Assembly: GCA_003990745.1 (NCBI GenBank)
Contig: RBNI01001631.1
Span: 1 to 21,539, forward strand
Direction of reading: 5' to 3'
DNA: 21,539 nucleotides
Source: Jimgerdemannia flammicorona
Lineage: Eukaryota > Mucoromycota > Endogonomycetes > Endogonales > Endogonaceae
Shown here: positions 9,833-18,194 of the stretch, one piece after another
Layout: every line of letters begins with the position of its first letter
How positions within the stretch are numbered: position 1 is the first letter of the stretch
The notes under the pieces: generated by a model
Databases searched by the model: none
Told to the model about the DNA's origin: nothing
Seen by the model: the letters and a program-made list of their open reading frames with translations, nothing else
Made by a program: the position numbers and the translations under genes

Positions 9833-11310
9833 CTTTTCAGGTCACAAGATCTCACAGTCAAACTGGATACATTTGATATAACACTAATCTCTGCCACTAA
9901 AGGAGAACTAGTTATCACTAGCATTTGGACAAGAAGAGAAGTAATCAACTCAAGACTTGCCAACTACCCAGCATCAGAAGGTTCCCAACCAGAACCAGAA
10001 GTCAGTACAGCCCGAAATCCCCAACCAGATCAACCAGACAATACAGGTGACCCTGTTGGAGATTTTGAAGACCTTACACTGAAACTAGAAGATCTTATTA
10101 CATAAGCCCAAGATCTTACAGCCAGACACCCCATACTAGTCCCACTAATCTCACCAATAGAACCTTTACCACCAGCTCTTGCAGAATTGGAAGTAGCTTC
10201 TACAAGAATACCTAGGCTCATACCACTTTGTCCAAGGTCCAGAACCCGATCCTCAAGATCCCCAAGTACCACTATCTCCAGTAATAGTTCAGAAAGTGAA
10301 TCTGAATCAGAATCAGAACCAGAACCAGAATGATAAAAAAGTGATGAAAAAATGGCCATCTTACTGCCAATCTGCACAGAATATCAAGAGAAAGACCCCA
10401 GAGAATTCCTTGATGGAATTGAATAAATTGCAGCTCTGAGAAATCTCTCAGATGAAAGAAAAATTGCCATCTACAAGGCCCAACTCAGAGAACCAGCCAG
10501 AGAAATCTTCCACCAAACAGCAAACAACCCACATTCAGAACTGGTGAGACAGATACAAGCAGCAGCATCTTATGAGCTAGAATATATAGCCATAGTCCAC
10601 TGGCTCATTGAAAAGAATGCAGGAAATAAAACCCACCACAAGGCTCAAGAATCTATCATAGAGATGAAGATGAATCTTGGAGAATCACCCAGAGCCTTCT
10701 TCACAAGAATTCAGAAGAGAATACATGCTGCTGGGTTCAATGCCACCAACCAGAACATTATAGTTCCAATGATCTTCATGTTGGGATTCCCCCAAACATT
10801 GCCCAGTATGTCTGCACCTTAGGCATCAGAAGGTCTGAAGAGCAGGTAGATGCAGCCCAAGGATTCTTTATATCAGACAAGAAACTATCTGAAGTAATTA
10901 TGATAAGAAATAAGATAAAGAAGACATCCTGGTCAAAGCCCTGCAAGGACTCCTCCAAGGACAAGAGAGATCTGAAGAAAGAAGGCCAGCCAAAGAAGTA
11001 AAGAAGGACAGGAGTGAAATCCAAGACCTCAGCCCCAATTTGGACCAATTGGTTGGATAGATTGAGAAACTCACTATCTGCAAAAATCAGAGTTACTAAG
11101 ACAACAGAGGATACCCACCACAGAGGAGCCAAGGTTACTCACCTAGAGAAAACAGAAGCTACCAGTAAGAGGAAAGAAGATATCCTGTCAGAGATAGAGC
11201 CCAAGTCTAATACTTCTACTGTGGATAATTTGGATACTATGCTACCAAATATGATAACAAAAGAAGTGACTGAAGGGACTCAGAACCACTAAACTGAAGG
11301 AATGACACTC
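9833..11310 (+). pseudogene. gag pseudogene with decayed CCHC zinc knuckle
   Basis: Gag forms the particle and binds the element RNA. The frame is readable from about 9833; no intact ATG was found, so the start is unknown. An N-terminal acidic/Ser region ends in a SESESESEPEPE run near 10290-10330. It is followed by a TGA-TAA pair and then a capsid-like part: MAILLPICTEYQEKDPREFL from 10352, later LGESPRAFFTRIQKRIHAAG near 10676-10735. TAA codons at 10103 and near 10425 replace probable Gln. The frame slips by one base at the C-run 10789-10793, and again near 10890. The final frame has a zinc-knuckle relic at 11211-11252 with C-X2-C-X4-H-X4-C spacing, in which three of the four ligands are now Tyr. 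Downstream (11310-11500) the same frame encodes a basic stretch (KRKRP...GRPSR, 11436-11470). Confidence 0.75.
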
Positions 11311-11629
11311 AGTACAAGAAGACTGAAGTCCATCCTGTTGAAGATTTCGAGGAAATAAGCAACTTGAAAGAGTACAGTAACCTAGACTTGTACCCTACTA
11401 AGGTTACCACCCAAAAAACAGTCTACCCAGCAGAGAAGAGGAAGAGACCTATAGGAAGGCCATCTAGAAATATCAGCAGAAGAATTATCCAGAAAGCAGA
11501 TAAAGAGTATGAATAGGAGCAAGTAGAAACACCTCTCTGAACTCCTTCACACTTTGCCTCTGAGACAAATGAGCTGCCATCAGAGGATGAAAAAATGAAC
11601 AAGAAGAACAAGAACCTACTGCCACAAAG

Positions 11630-12178
11630 TCCAAGAAGAAGTACACCCTGAAGACCATGCCCAGAGATATCTATAATGAAGCCTGGCAGAAGATTCAAGA
11701 AGCCAAGATAGAAGTCCCTCTCCTGCAGTTCCTACAACTGATACCAGCTAGAGTCTGAAACAAATTACTGAGAACAATTGGTCTAGCTGGCCAGGTTCCA
11801 ATTTCACAGCAAGAGCCCACCCCCACATCTATCCAGGCTGCAGAGAGACATGTCAGCACCTACTTACATGGAGACATTGAAGGACAAAAGGCGAAAATCC
11901 TCATAGACACAGGAGCAGCTGTCTGTATCATTGCTAAACAATTCCTGGATACCCTCTAATGGCCCATTTATGGACCATCCAACCTCAGCATCATAGTAGC
12001 AGATGGAGCCCGAACTCAACCTCTTGGAGAAGTATGAAACATCACCATTTCTCTTGAACACATTCAGTTCTCCATTCCAAAAGCTGTTGTTATCAAAGCT
12101 ATCACCTATGACATAATCCTTGGCACCAACTGGATGAAGGAAATGAATACAGTTGTTGATATTGATCAATAAGTACTC
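11630..12178 (+). pseudogene. Retropepsin-like aspartic protease of pol
   Basis: The protease would cut the Gag-Pol precursor. The active-site block ILIDTGAAVCII lies at about 11897-11935, with the DTGA codons at 11906-11917. Downstream, DIILGTNWM near 12112-12136 matches the second conserved block (hydrophobic-hydrophobic-G with following W) of Ty3/gypsy proteases. The N-terminal extension from about 11630 (KKKYTLKTMPRDIYNEAW) is helical and links to gag. This segment stays in one frame, with in-frame stops near 11757, 11958, 12036 and 12170 that look like altered Gln, Trp or Arg codons. The catalytic Asp itself is retained. Confidence 0.82.
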
Positions 12179-12950
12179 AAGTTTGACTACTGAGGCAAGA
12201 AGTATAGAGTTAAGGTGGCCAGCTATAAGCAATCAAAGAAGAAGAAGAAGGTCACAATTCAGGAAGAATATGCCAGCAGCAAAGATTCTACCACTGAGGA
12301 GGAAGAAGAATCTGAAGATAGAAATGAACCCAGACTTAACCCCCAAATTAACCTGGTAGATGACAGACCATAAGACAATGTATGGACCAAGAACACTGTC
12401 CCTATTACTATTGGAGCCATTGCAGGAGAGATCAAAGGATACCCCACCTGCCTCAAGAGATACAAGTGTCCCGAGCACTCCTCCAAGATCATTGGGACAA
12501 GGAATTCGCCTGGTACAGCTTGCTCAGAGTGCAGAAGGAAGAAGAAGAAATGCAGACATATTCCAGAAACACCTGCAGCCAAAGCTGCAGAAGTACAAGC
12601 AATTTGGGAACAAGAATCATCTGAGGAAGAAGAAGCTCCTAACTAAGAAGTTCTTGAAAATGAAGTACCTGAGGAAGAAGAGGTCCCTGAACTCATTCCC
12701 TGAGATGAACCTTGATGGGCACCACCTGAAGATAATGACCTCTGGAATAGAGAAGAAGGACCCAGCACAATCCCCATCACTCCCAAGAAAGAAACTTAGG
12801 AAGATGTCCACACCAAATGGTCTGCCACTCTTCTCAAGACTACTGCTATCAGTGCCATCTACTAGACCAATAGGAGAGACAAAGACCCCAGAGACCAGAA
12901 CCCTCAAATATAGTTGTACAGTCAACAATCTTCTAAGAAGTTACCACTAA
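12179..12950 (+). pseudogene. Pol spacer I: Lys/Glu-rich linker with Cys/His cluster
   Basis: This continues in the protease frame. A Lys run (near 12235-12250) leads to acidic runs (12290-12320). A Cys/His cluster follows: C-X5-C-X2-H at 12449-12478, then C-X2-C-X6-C at 12521-12553 with the sequence CSECRRKKKKC and a His two codons later. The second part matches the first half of a fungal Zn(II)2Cys6 DNA-binding motif, but the second three Cys are missing, so it is not a complete finger of that class. Acidic, Pro-rich sequence follows, with several in-frame stops. Metal and nucleic-acid binding are plausible but inferred. Ty3/gypsy elements do not usually have such a segment here. Confidence 0.6.
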
Positions 12951-13545
12951 GTTGCAAAGCTGATTTAGAGGACAAGGTCTCTTCACCCAAACAGAAGTTT
13001 ACCCTTTGTCTACTCTTCTCCCAACTTATGATCAAGATGGATACCAATTCCCAAGACAACAAGAAATCAACAACTGAGAATATCATTTCCAAGCAATGGG
13101 ATATTGTAACCATAGAAGTCACCTGGATTACTGAGACTGCAGATATCAGAAGATTCACCTCAGTCATGATGTTGCAATCCACACATTGAAGAGAGGAGAC
13201 AATAGAAGCCAGATCTGAAATAGCCAGACCAAGAAGCCAGGAAGAAGGACTCTTAAGATCTACAATTTAGGAGAAGACATTCTAGCTCTTATCAGACATA
13301 CAACCTGTCAAGAATGGGTAGAAGATGCCACCAACTTCATGGAAGCCCTAGACCCAACAGGATGAGGAGAAATCAACTACCTCCAAGACCCCTTCACTGG
13401 AGCCAGATGGCCACACCTCAACCTCAGAGCTTTGAGGCTCTCTGCTAGTAGGGCCTCAGCCTAAGGACAGCCAGAACTCAGCAAGGATGTTGTCCAGTAT
13501 GCCCTGCTACATCCAAAGGCCAAAACCTCAACCAAAGCTCACCCA
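12951..13545 (+). pseudogene. Pol spacer II: segment of unknown function before the dUTPase-like domain
   Basis: The readable frame shifts by one relative to spacer I and stays the same for about 195 codons. It holds a Cys/His-rich stretch (CNHRSHLDY, then DC and IHLSH; 13105-13167) and a mixed alpha/beta-looking part (KIYNLGEDILALIRHTTCQE from about 13250). This is followed by LQDPFTGARWPHLNLRALRL and a Lys/Pro linker into DD(A/V)G of dUTPase motif 1. Stops within it (near 12966, 13075, 13132, 13222, 13363 and 13462) are TGA or TAA at places that suit Trp, Gln or Arg. I recognise no family. Coding origin is supported by its continuity with dUTPase motif 1 and by few frame breaks. Confidence 0.5.
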
Positions 13546-13895
13546 GATGATGTAGGTATGATCTTCACAGTCTGGAGGATAAATCTATCAAATCTGGAAA
13601 AACATTTATGATCAGAACCAAACTAGCCATGTAGCCACCCCAAGGAGCTTACATGTAATTAACCTCAAGGTCTGGACTTGCCAGACAAGGAATAACTATA
13701 GAAGGAGGAACTATTGTGTCAGGATATACAGGCAAAATCAAGGTCATTCTACACAACAGCAGTACAGAATGGCACTAAATTATTAAAGGCCAGAAGATTG
13801 CTCAAGCAGTCTTCATGATGGTCAAGACCCCACAATTACAAGAAGTACCTGAACTGACTGAAGGAACAAGACAAGTCAAAGGATTTGGAAGTTCA
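13546..13895 (+). pseudogene. dUTPase-like domain (trimeric dUTPase fold) in pol
   Basis: Trimeric dUTPases hydrolyse dUTP to dUMP and limit uracil in newly made DNA. Motifs appear in the right order and spacing over about 117 codons. Motif 1 is DDVG/YDLHS at 13546-13571, split by a one-base loss. Motif 2 is SRSGLA, with RSGLA at 13668-13682. Motif 3 is GGTIVSGYTGKIKV at about 13704-13745. Motif 4 is KGQKIAQ at 13785-13805. Motif 5 is TRQVKGFGSS at 13866-13895. Three in-frame stops (13632 TAG, 13653 TAA, 13776 TAA) fit altered Gln codons. The Asp normally found after GxI in motif 3 is Val (GTG), not explained by one transition, so the parent may already have lacked catalysis. dUTPases are known in several retroviruses. 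This position, between protease and RT in a gypsy element, is unusual to my knowledge. Confidence 0.85.
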
Positions 13896-14343
13896 AACAA
13901 GAAAGAAGTACATCTCCTTCAAGTCAACCAGCTCAAGAGAAATGTACCCCAGCCAACCAGTCAGACTGCACAAGAATCTCATCCTGGAGCCTGGATAACA
14001 AACTACCTTCAAAATCTTTGCACCACCCAACTCCAGAAATCTTTTCTTTGAACCCAATAAAGATATCCCACACCTAGACATAGAAGGACAGACATTTCCT
14101 GACAAGATGAATTTAGTTCACTCTTGAGCAATCAACCAAAGTTAGGAAACCATCATCTTGCCAAAAGGAACTATCATAGGGCATCTGGTGCCTTTTCTCA
14201 ACCGAACTCATAGAGAAGTTGATGAACTAAACTCTTTAGGAAATGGCAAAAGGTTACAGAAGAAAGGAAAGGCCCCTCTGCGACCCAGGAGACAGTGAAG
14301 CCTTCCACCAAAATGGAGAAAAATTGACACCCCAGCAATGATA
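13896..14343 (+). pseudogene. Pol segment between dUTPase-like domain and RT
   Basis: The frame changes near 13960-14000. It then encodes a beta-rich stretch (RNLFFEPNKDIPHLDIEG near 14030-14085, then ILPKGTIIGHLVPF near 14155-14200). This resembles the all-beta region often found just upstream of RT in Ty3/gypsy pol. A basic, Pro-rich linker follows (GKAPLRPRRQ near 14270-14300). Stops near 14127, 14142 and 14298 interrupt it. Confidence 0.5.
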
Positions 14344-15252
14344 ACAACTAGTAGAACTTCTTAACAAATATCAATATATCTTCACCACTGATTATGGTAA
14401 CCTACCATACAATCCATCATATCACTACAGTATTAATACTGGAAATGCAACACTCATATGGCAGAAACCCTATAGAATATCTAACCACTTAATAATATTT
14501 GAAAAGGAGCACATTTAAGAACTCTTAGACAATGTAGTCATCTGATCCTCTACCAGCCCCTGGGTCAGCTCTATACTTATTGTGCCAAAGAAAGGAGGAT
14601 GGAGACTTTGTGTAGATTATAGAAAACTCAATTCAGTTACTAAAAAGGATGCCTATCCTTTGCACAGAATTGATGACTTTTTGGACCAGTTACAGGATAC
14701 CAGATGCTTCAGCAGTATTGACCTTTTTGCAGAATTCTATTAGATCCCCATAAACCCCAAAGACATTCAAAAGACAGTCTTTCTTGCTCTAGAAAAACTG
14801 TTTGACTACCTCCAAATGCCTTTTGGACTTTGCAATACACCCCCCACCTTTTAGAGAATGATGAATTCAGTCTACACCCCTTTGATCCACCACTGCCTGA
14901 TCATATATATATGGATGATTTCAATATCTATTCAGCAAATTTCAAAGAACACCTGCACCACCTAGAGGAATTCTTCAAGCTCACCCATAAGAACCACCTG
15001 AGACTCAATGCAAAGAAATGTAACTTCAGGAAACAGAAACTTAAATTTCTTAGATTCATAGTTTTGAAAGAAAGAATCAATACAGACTCAAAGAAAACTG
15101 AGAAGATCAACAACTGGTCAGTATCCAAGACCCTGAAAGAAACAATATCATTCCTGATACTAGTATCCTACTACAGAAGATTTATCAAGGATTTTGCCCA
15201 AATCACCACCCCAATCCAGATCCTTCTCAAGAAAGGAGTACCATTCAAATAG
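14344..15252 (+). pseudogene. Reverse transcriptase of the gypsy element
   Basis: RT copies the element RNA into DNA. Conserved blocks are in order: ELLDNVVI (about 14520), SSTSPWVSSILIVPKK, WRLCVDYRKLN (about 14599-14632), FSSIDL with the first catalytic Asp at 14720-14722, LQMPFGLCNTPPTF (about 14811-14852), and YMDDFNIYS with the YMDD codons at 14908-14919. The YMDD is in a different frame from the blocks before it. The shift coincides with an (AT)5 run at 14903-14912, where one fewer AT unit would restore continuity. The thumb region follows in the new frame (LRLNAKKCNF, FLILVSYYRRFIKDFA) up to a TAG at 15250 that suits Trp. Other stops near 14515, 14551, 14741 and 14852 suit Gln, Arg or Trp. 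Confidence 0.9.
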
Positions 15253-15705
15253 ACTGAATCACAAGAAAGAGCCTTCAAAGAACTCAAGAACTACATAACT
15301 ACAGAATCAATCCTTGTGCACTCTAATCTACAAAAGCCATTCATCTTATATATAGATGCTTCCAAAGATGGCCTAGGAGCAGTTTTAGTTCAGGAAGGAT
15401 CTGACTAACAACACTATGTAATAGCTTGTACAAGCTGAGCTACTAATTGACAGCAGATGAACTATGGCAGCACTAAATTGGAATGTCTTGCAGTCATATG
15501 GACAGTCACTCTGTTCAAGCATTATCTCATTAGAAAAAGGTTCACTCTTATTACAGATCATGCAGCCCTCAAATGGCTATTCAACTATAAGAAACCTACT
15601 GGAATCCTGGTCTGCTGGATCCTTATCCTTCAGGATTACAAAATCACCATCATCCTCAAAGCAGAGAAAGCTTACAACAATGTTGACATACTTTCCCTCT
15701 AGCCC
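15253..15705 (+). pseudogene. RNase H of the gypsy element
   Basis: RNase H removes the RNA strand during cDNA synthesis. It stays in the frame of the RT thumb. All four acidic active-site positions expected for Ty3-type RNase H are seen: Asp in YIDASKDGLGAVL (15355-15357), Glu in KLECLAV (15481-15483), Asp in LITDHAAL (15556-15558) and Asp in NNVDILS (15685-15687). In-frame stops near 15406, 15436 and 15448 replace residues before MNYGSTKLEC. The next frame slip is near 15705, at the boundary with integrase. Confidence 0.85.
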
Positions 15706-16770
15706 TAATGAACCAGAAGAAGGGTATTACAAGGCACTATACCCAAAGGAAGCTCCTCAGACCATCAAGGCACAAGAAGATTTCATCTGAAAAGAATACC
15801 AGAAAGCCCACCAAGGACAAGTAAACATAGAAGAAAAGTTGTGAACAACATACAAACATTGGCCCAATCTCAGAATGTAAGTCTGGGACATACTCAAGAA
15901 ATGTGATACTTGCCAGAAGTACTAAGGAAGAATGAACTACCAAGTACTACTGCAATCAATATACCACCAGACAACATCTTTCAGAGATAGGAAGTAGATG
16001 TAATTGGACCTCTACCAGTTATACTAAGAAGAAATAAGTACATTCTTGTATTTGTGGAACATCTGACTAAGTGGCCTGAGGTTTTCCCAATGGAAATTGC
16101 AGATGCCATAACTATTGTAGAACTCCTCCATGAACTCATACTCAGATATGGACCCCCAGAAGAACTCATCTCTAACAGTGGCACAGAATTTATCAATAAT
16201 ATAATCACAAGTTATGCCTGAATTCGCAATATCCACCTCAAATGGATAACATCATACTATCCCCAGACCAATGGCATAACAGAAAGAATGAACCAGACCA
16301 TCAAGAGAGGACTTGCCCGAGTCAATCCAACCAATTAGGATCTTTGCTTACCTGAGATCCTATAGGAAATCTGAAATACCCCTGCTACCTTTACCAAACA
16401 AAAGCTGTTTGAAATGATGTTTGCCAAGAGGACCAGAAATACTGACCATGAAAACCTAGGAGATCTCCTCAAGAAGGCAGTACAGTTATATAATCAGACC
16501 CAAGTTCATATTTCCAAAGCCCAGGAAAGACAAATGAAGTACTATGACCAGAAATAGAAGGACCAGAAGTTCAAGATTGGAGATCAAGTACTAGTTTGGA
16601 GAAGTATAATAGAAACAAACTTTGTACCAAATTGGAGCCCAAATGAGAAGGACCATATCTTATATTCAACATCAGAGGAATCAGTATCTATTTAAGAAGC
16701 ACGGATGGATGAACCCTGAGGACACCAGTATACATCAATCACCTCAAGATATACCTTTCCCTATATCTTG
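15706..16770 (+). pseudogene. Integrase (zinc-binding, catalytic core, GPY/F)
   Basis: Integrase joins the cDNA to the genome. The N-terminal zinc-binding part is in one frame (His in KAHQGQVN, later CDTCQKY near 15903-15925). The frame then shifts by one at about 15925 into the core: EVDVIGPLP with the first Asp at 15997-15999, ISNSGTEF with Asn at 16174-16176 where the second catalytic Asp belongs, and NGITERMNQ with Glu at 16282-16284. The second and third positions are 35 residues apart, exactly the DD35E spacing. Asp to Asn needs one G-to-A transition. A further shift near 16600 puts the GPY/F module in another frame (EGPYLIF at 16647-16667, ending VYINHLKIYL). Stops occur near 15988, 16219, 16336 and 16363. 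Confidence 0.88.
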
Positions 16771-17283
16771 AACCAGAGATTTGACAACTACCTCCAGACC
16801 CTTATTCTTAGTTCCCTTCAAGTCCTATCAGTTCCCTTGCCACAGTTCCAAGAATACAATGGACCATACCTTCAGAGAATCTGAGTTCATCAAGCAAACC
16901 TCACTCTGGCTGAGAGATTACTCCAGATCCACCAGCTACAGACATACTATACAATTGGAGAACAATTGCAGAATCTCCCCCTCCCAGACCTGGCTTATGT
17001 CTGCAACACTACTGGCCTGAGCAGAAGAAATACCACTGCTGCAGAAAGATTATACACAATCTACAAATGAAACTCTTCAGCTTTAATACAGGCCCAGTTC
17101 TCTCTGAATAACCTCCAAAGGATAACTCTGCCCACCTATCTCAATATCATCCACCAAGTTGAGATCCTATTTTCCAAGAAAGAAGAGGAGCCTTTAGAAT
17201 GGAGTGACCCTAGCCTAGATAATGAAGATAATAGAACAGGTATAGATGTAGAAGCTGCTTATGCTTATTGGGATGATAACTAA
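16771..17283 (+). pseudogene. Pol C-terminal extension after integrase
   Basis: About 170 codons follow the GPY/F module in the integrase-core frame and end at TAA 17281-17283, about 28 nt before the polypurine tract. The sequence is Leu/Gln-rich and looks helical (ANLTLAERLLQIHQLQTYYT near 16888-16945; NTTAAERLYTIY near 17029-17065), with an acidic end (EEEPLEWSDPSLDNED...AYAYWDDN). Only two in-frame stops occur (16882, 17068), both TGA, so it was surely coding. It has no chromodomain signature that I can see. Its role is unknown; in other families such tails guide integration or bind host proteins, but that is inference here. Confidence 0.65.
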
Positions 17284-17310
17284 AGAACAGTCTAGGACAG
17301 ACTATCCTTC

Positions 17311-17322
17311 AGTGGGGGCTAA
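17311..17322 (+). promoter_or_regulatory. Polypurine tract
   Basis: AGTGGGGGCTAA immediately precedes the 3' LTR start TGTGATGAG. A G-run here is the usual plus-strand primer site. Confidence 0.6.
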
Positions 17323-17436
17323 TGTGATGAGCAAATAGTATAACATAGCCAGATGACATGAACTGAGTATAGCATAGTTACCCATACATATCATACTTAT
17401 AATTAGCTAGGATACTGAATCAGGGTTGTTTATCTG

Positions 17437-17531
17437 TATCCTGAGGACACACCTGTATCCAGCAGACACACTTATGTCCTACAGACACACTCATATCCTG
17501 CAGACACACTCATATCTTAAGATCACACACA
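17437..17531 (+). repeat. Five tandem 19-bp units in the LTR (3' copy)
   Basis: The units are the same size, number and phase as at 8457-8551. Unit 4, TATCCTGCAGACACACTCA, is closest to the consensus. Unit number is identical in both LTRs. Confidence 0.85.
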
Positions 17532-17593
17532 AATATTACTAGAAATGATAAATCTATAATTTTCCAGATAGCAATCAGATAGCAACCACAATG

Positions 17594-17600
17594 TATAAAA
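17594..17600 (+). promoter_or_regulatory. LTR TATA box (3' copy)
   Basis: TATAAAA is at the same place as in the 5' LTR, with AATAAA at 17620-17625 downstream. Confidence 0.5.
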
Positions 17601-17757
17601 TACCCCAGAGATAAGAGTGAATAAACCTCAGTCTGAATTGAAGTGCAAACCAAAGAAGTCTCTAATGATTGAGCATTGGTCCCCTTATTCCCACTCTGGT
17701 CTACTTTCCAATACAAAGCTGAAGATTTGTCACCAAGTTCAAAGAAGAACTTCACTG

Positions 17758-17934
17758 CCTTTGAAGAGAACTTGCCACTTAATAAATAAGCCATGCTATT
17801 GGTTCACTTGCTAGATAAGCCTGAAGATTTCCACCTTTTTTACCACCTTTGAAGAGAAACCTGCCACTTAAGGAATAAGCTACACTATTGATTTACTTGC
17901 CAGATAAGCCTGAAGATTTTCACCTTTTCTGCTG
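17758..17934 (+). repeat. Tandem duplication of 88 bp inside the LTR (3' copy)
   Basis: Two units start CCTTTGAAGAGAA at 17758 and 17846. They correspond to 8779 and 8868 in the 5' LTR. Confidence 0.8.
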
Positions 17935-18194
17935 CCTAAGAGAAATTTGCCTTGCTTAAGCCAGTTTCTGACACAACTTTATAGTAAATCCATTCATACA
18001 AATGAAGTCAGTCTTTGATGCAACTTTACCAAGAGACCCTTTCCCAAAGTCATCAGTTATATTTCCCAGTTGAAGTTGCCATTTTCAAGAAGTCTGCCAA
18101 ATCAGGAGAATTCATATCATCTACTATTTTCAAGTTATTCAGCACATTCCCAGAAGAACCTCGCTGATTCAGGAAGAATGTGCATCATCTGAGT

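Noticed and set aside
12521..12553. A host Zn2Cys6 transcription factor
   Set aside because: Only half of the motif is present, and it lies in frame with the retroelement protease, inside pol.
12360..12950. 196-codon plus-strand open frame starting at an ATG
   Set aside because: It runs in a different frame from the protease frame, which continues through the Cys/His cluster. Its Lys/Arg/Leu-rich product looks like a frame shadow.
9833..17283. Alternative genetic code or stop readthrough to explain in-frame stops
   Set aside because: TAA, TAG and TGA all occur, together with frameshifts and lost catalytic or metal-binding residues. Decay explains all of these at once.
9833..17283. Spliced host gene with introns instead of frameshifts
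   Set aside because: The frame changes occur within continuous motifs (YMDD, dUTPase motif 1), with no intervening sequence that would need splicing out.
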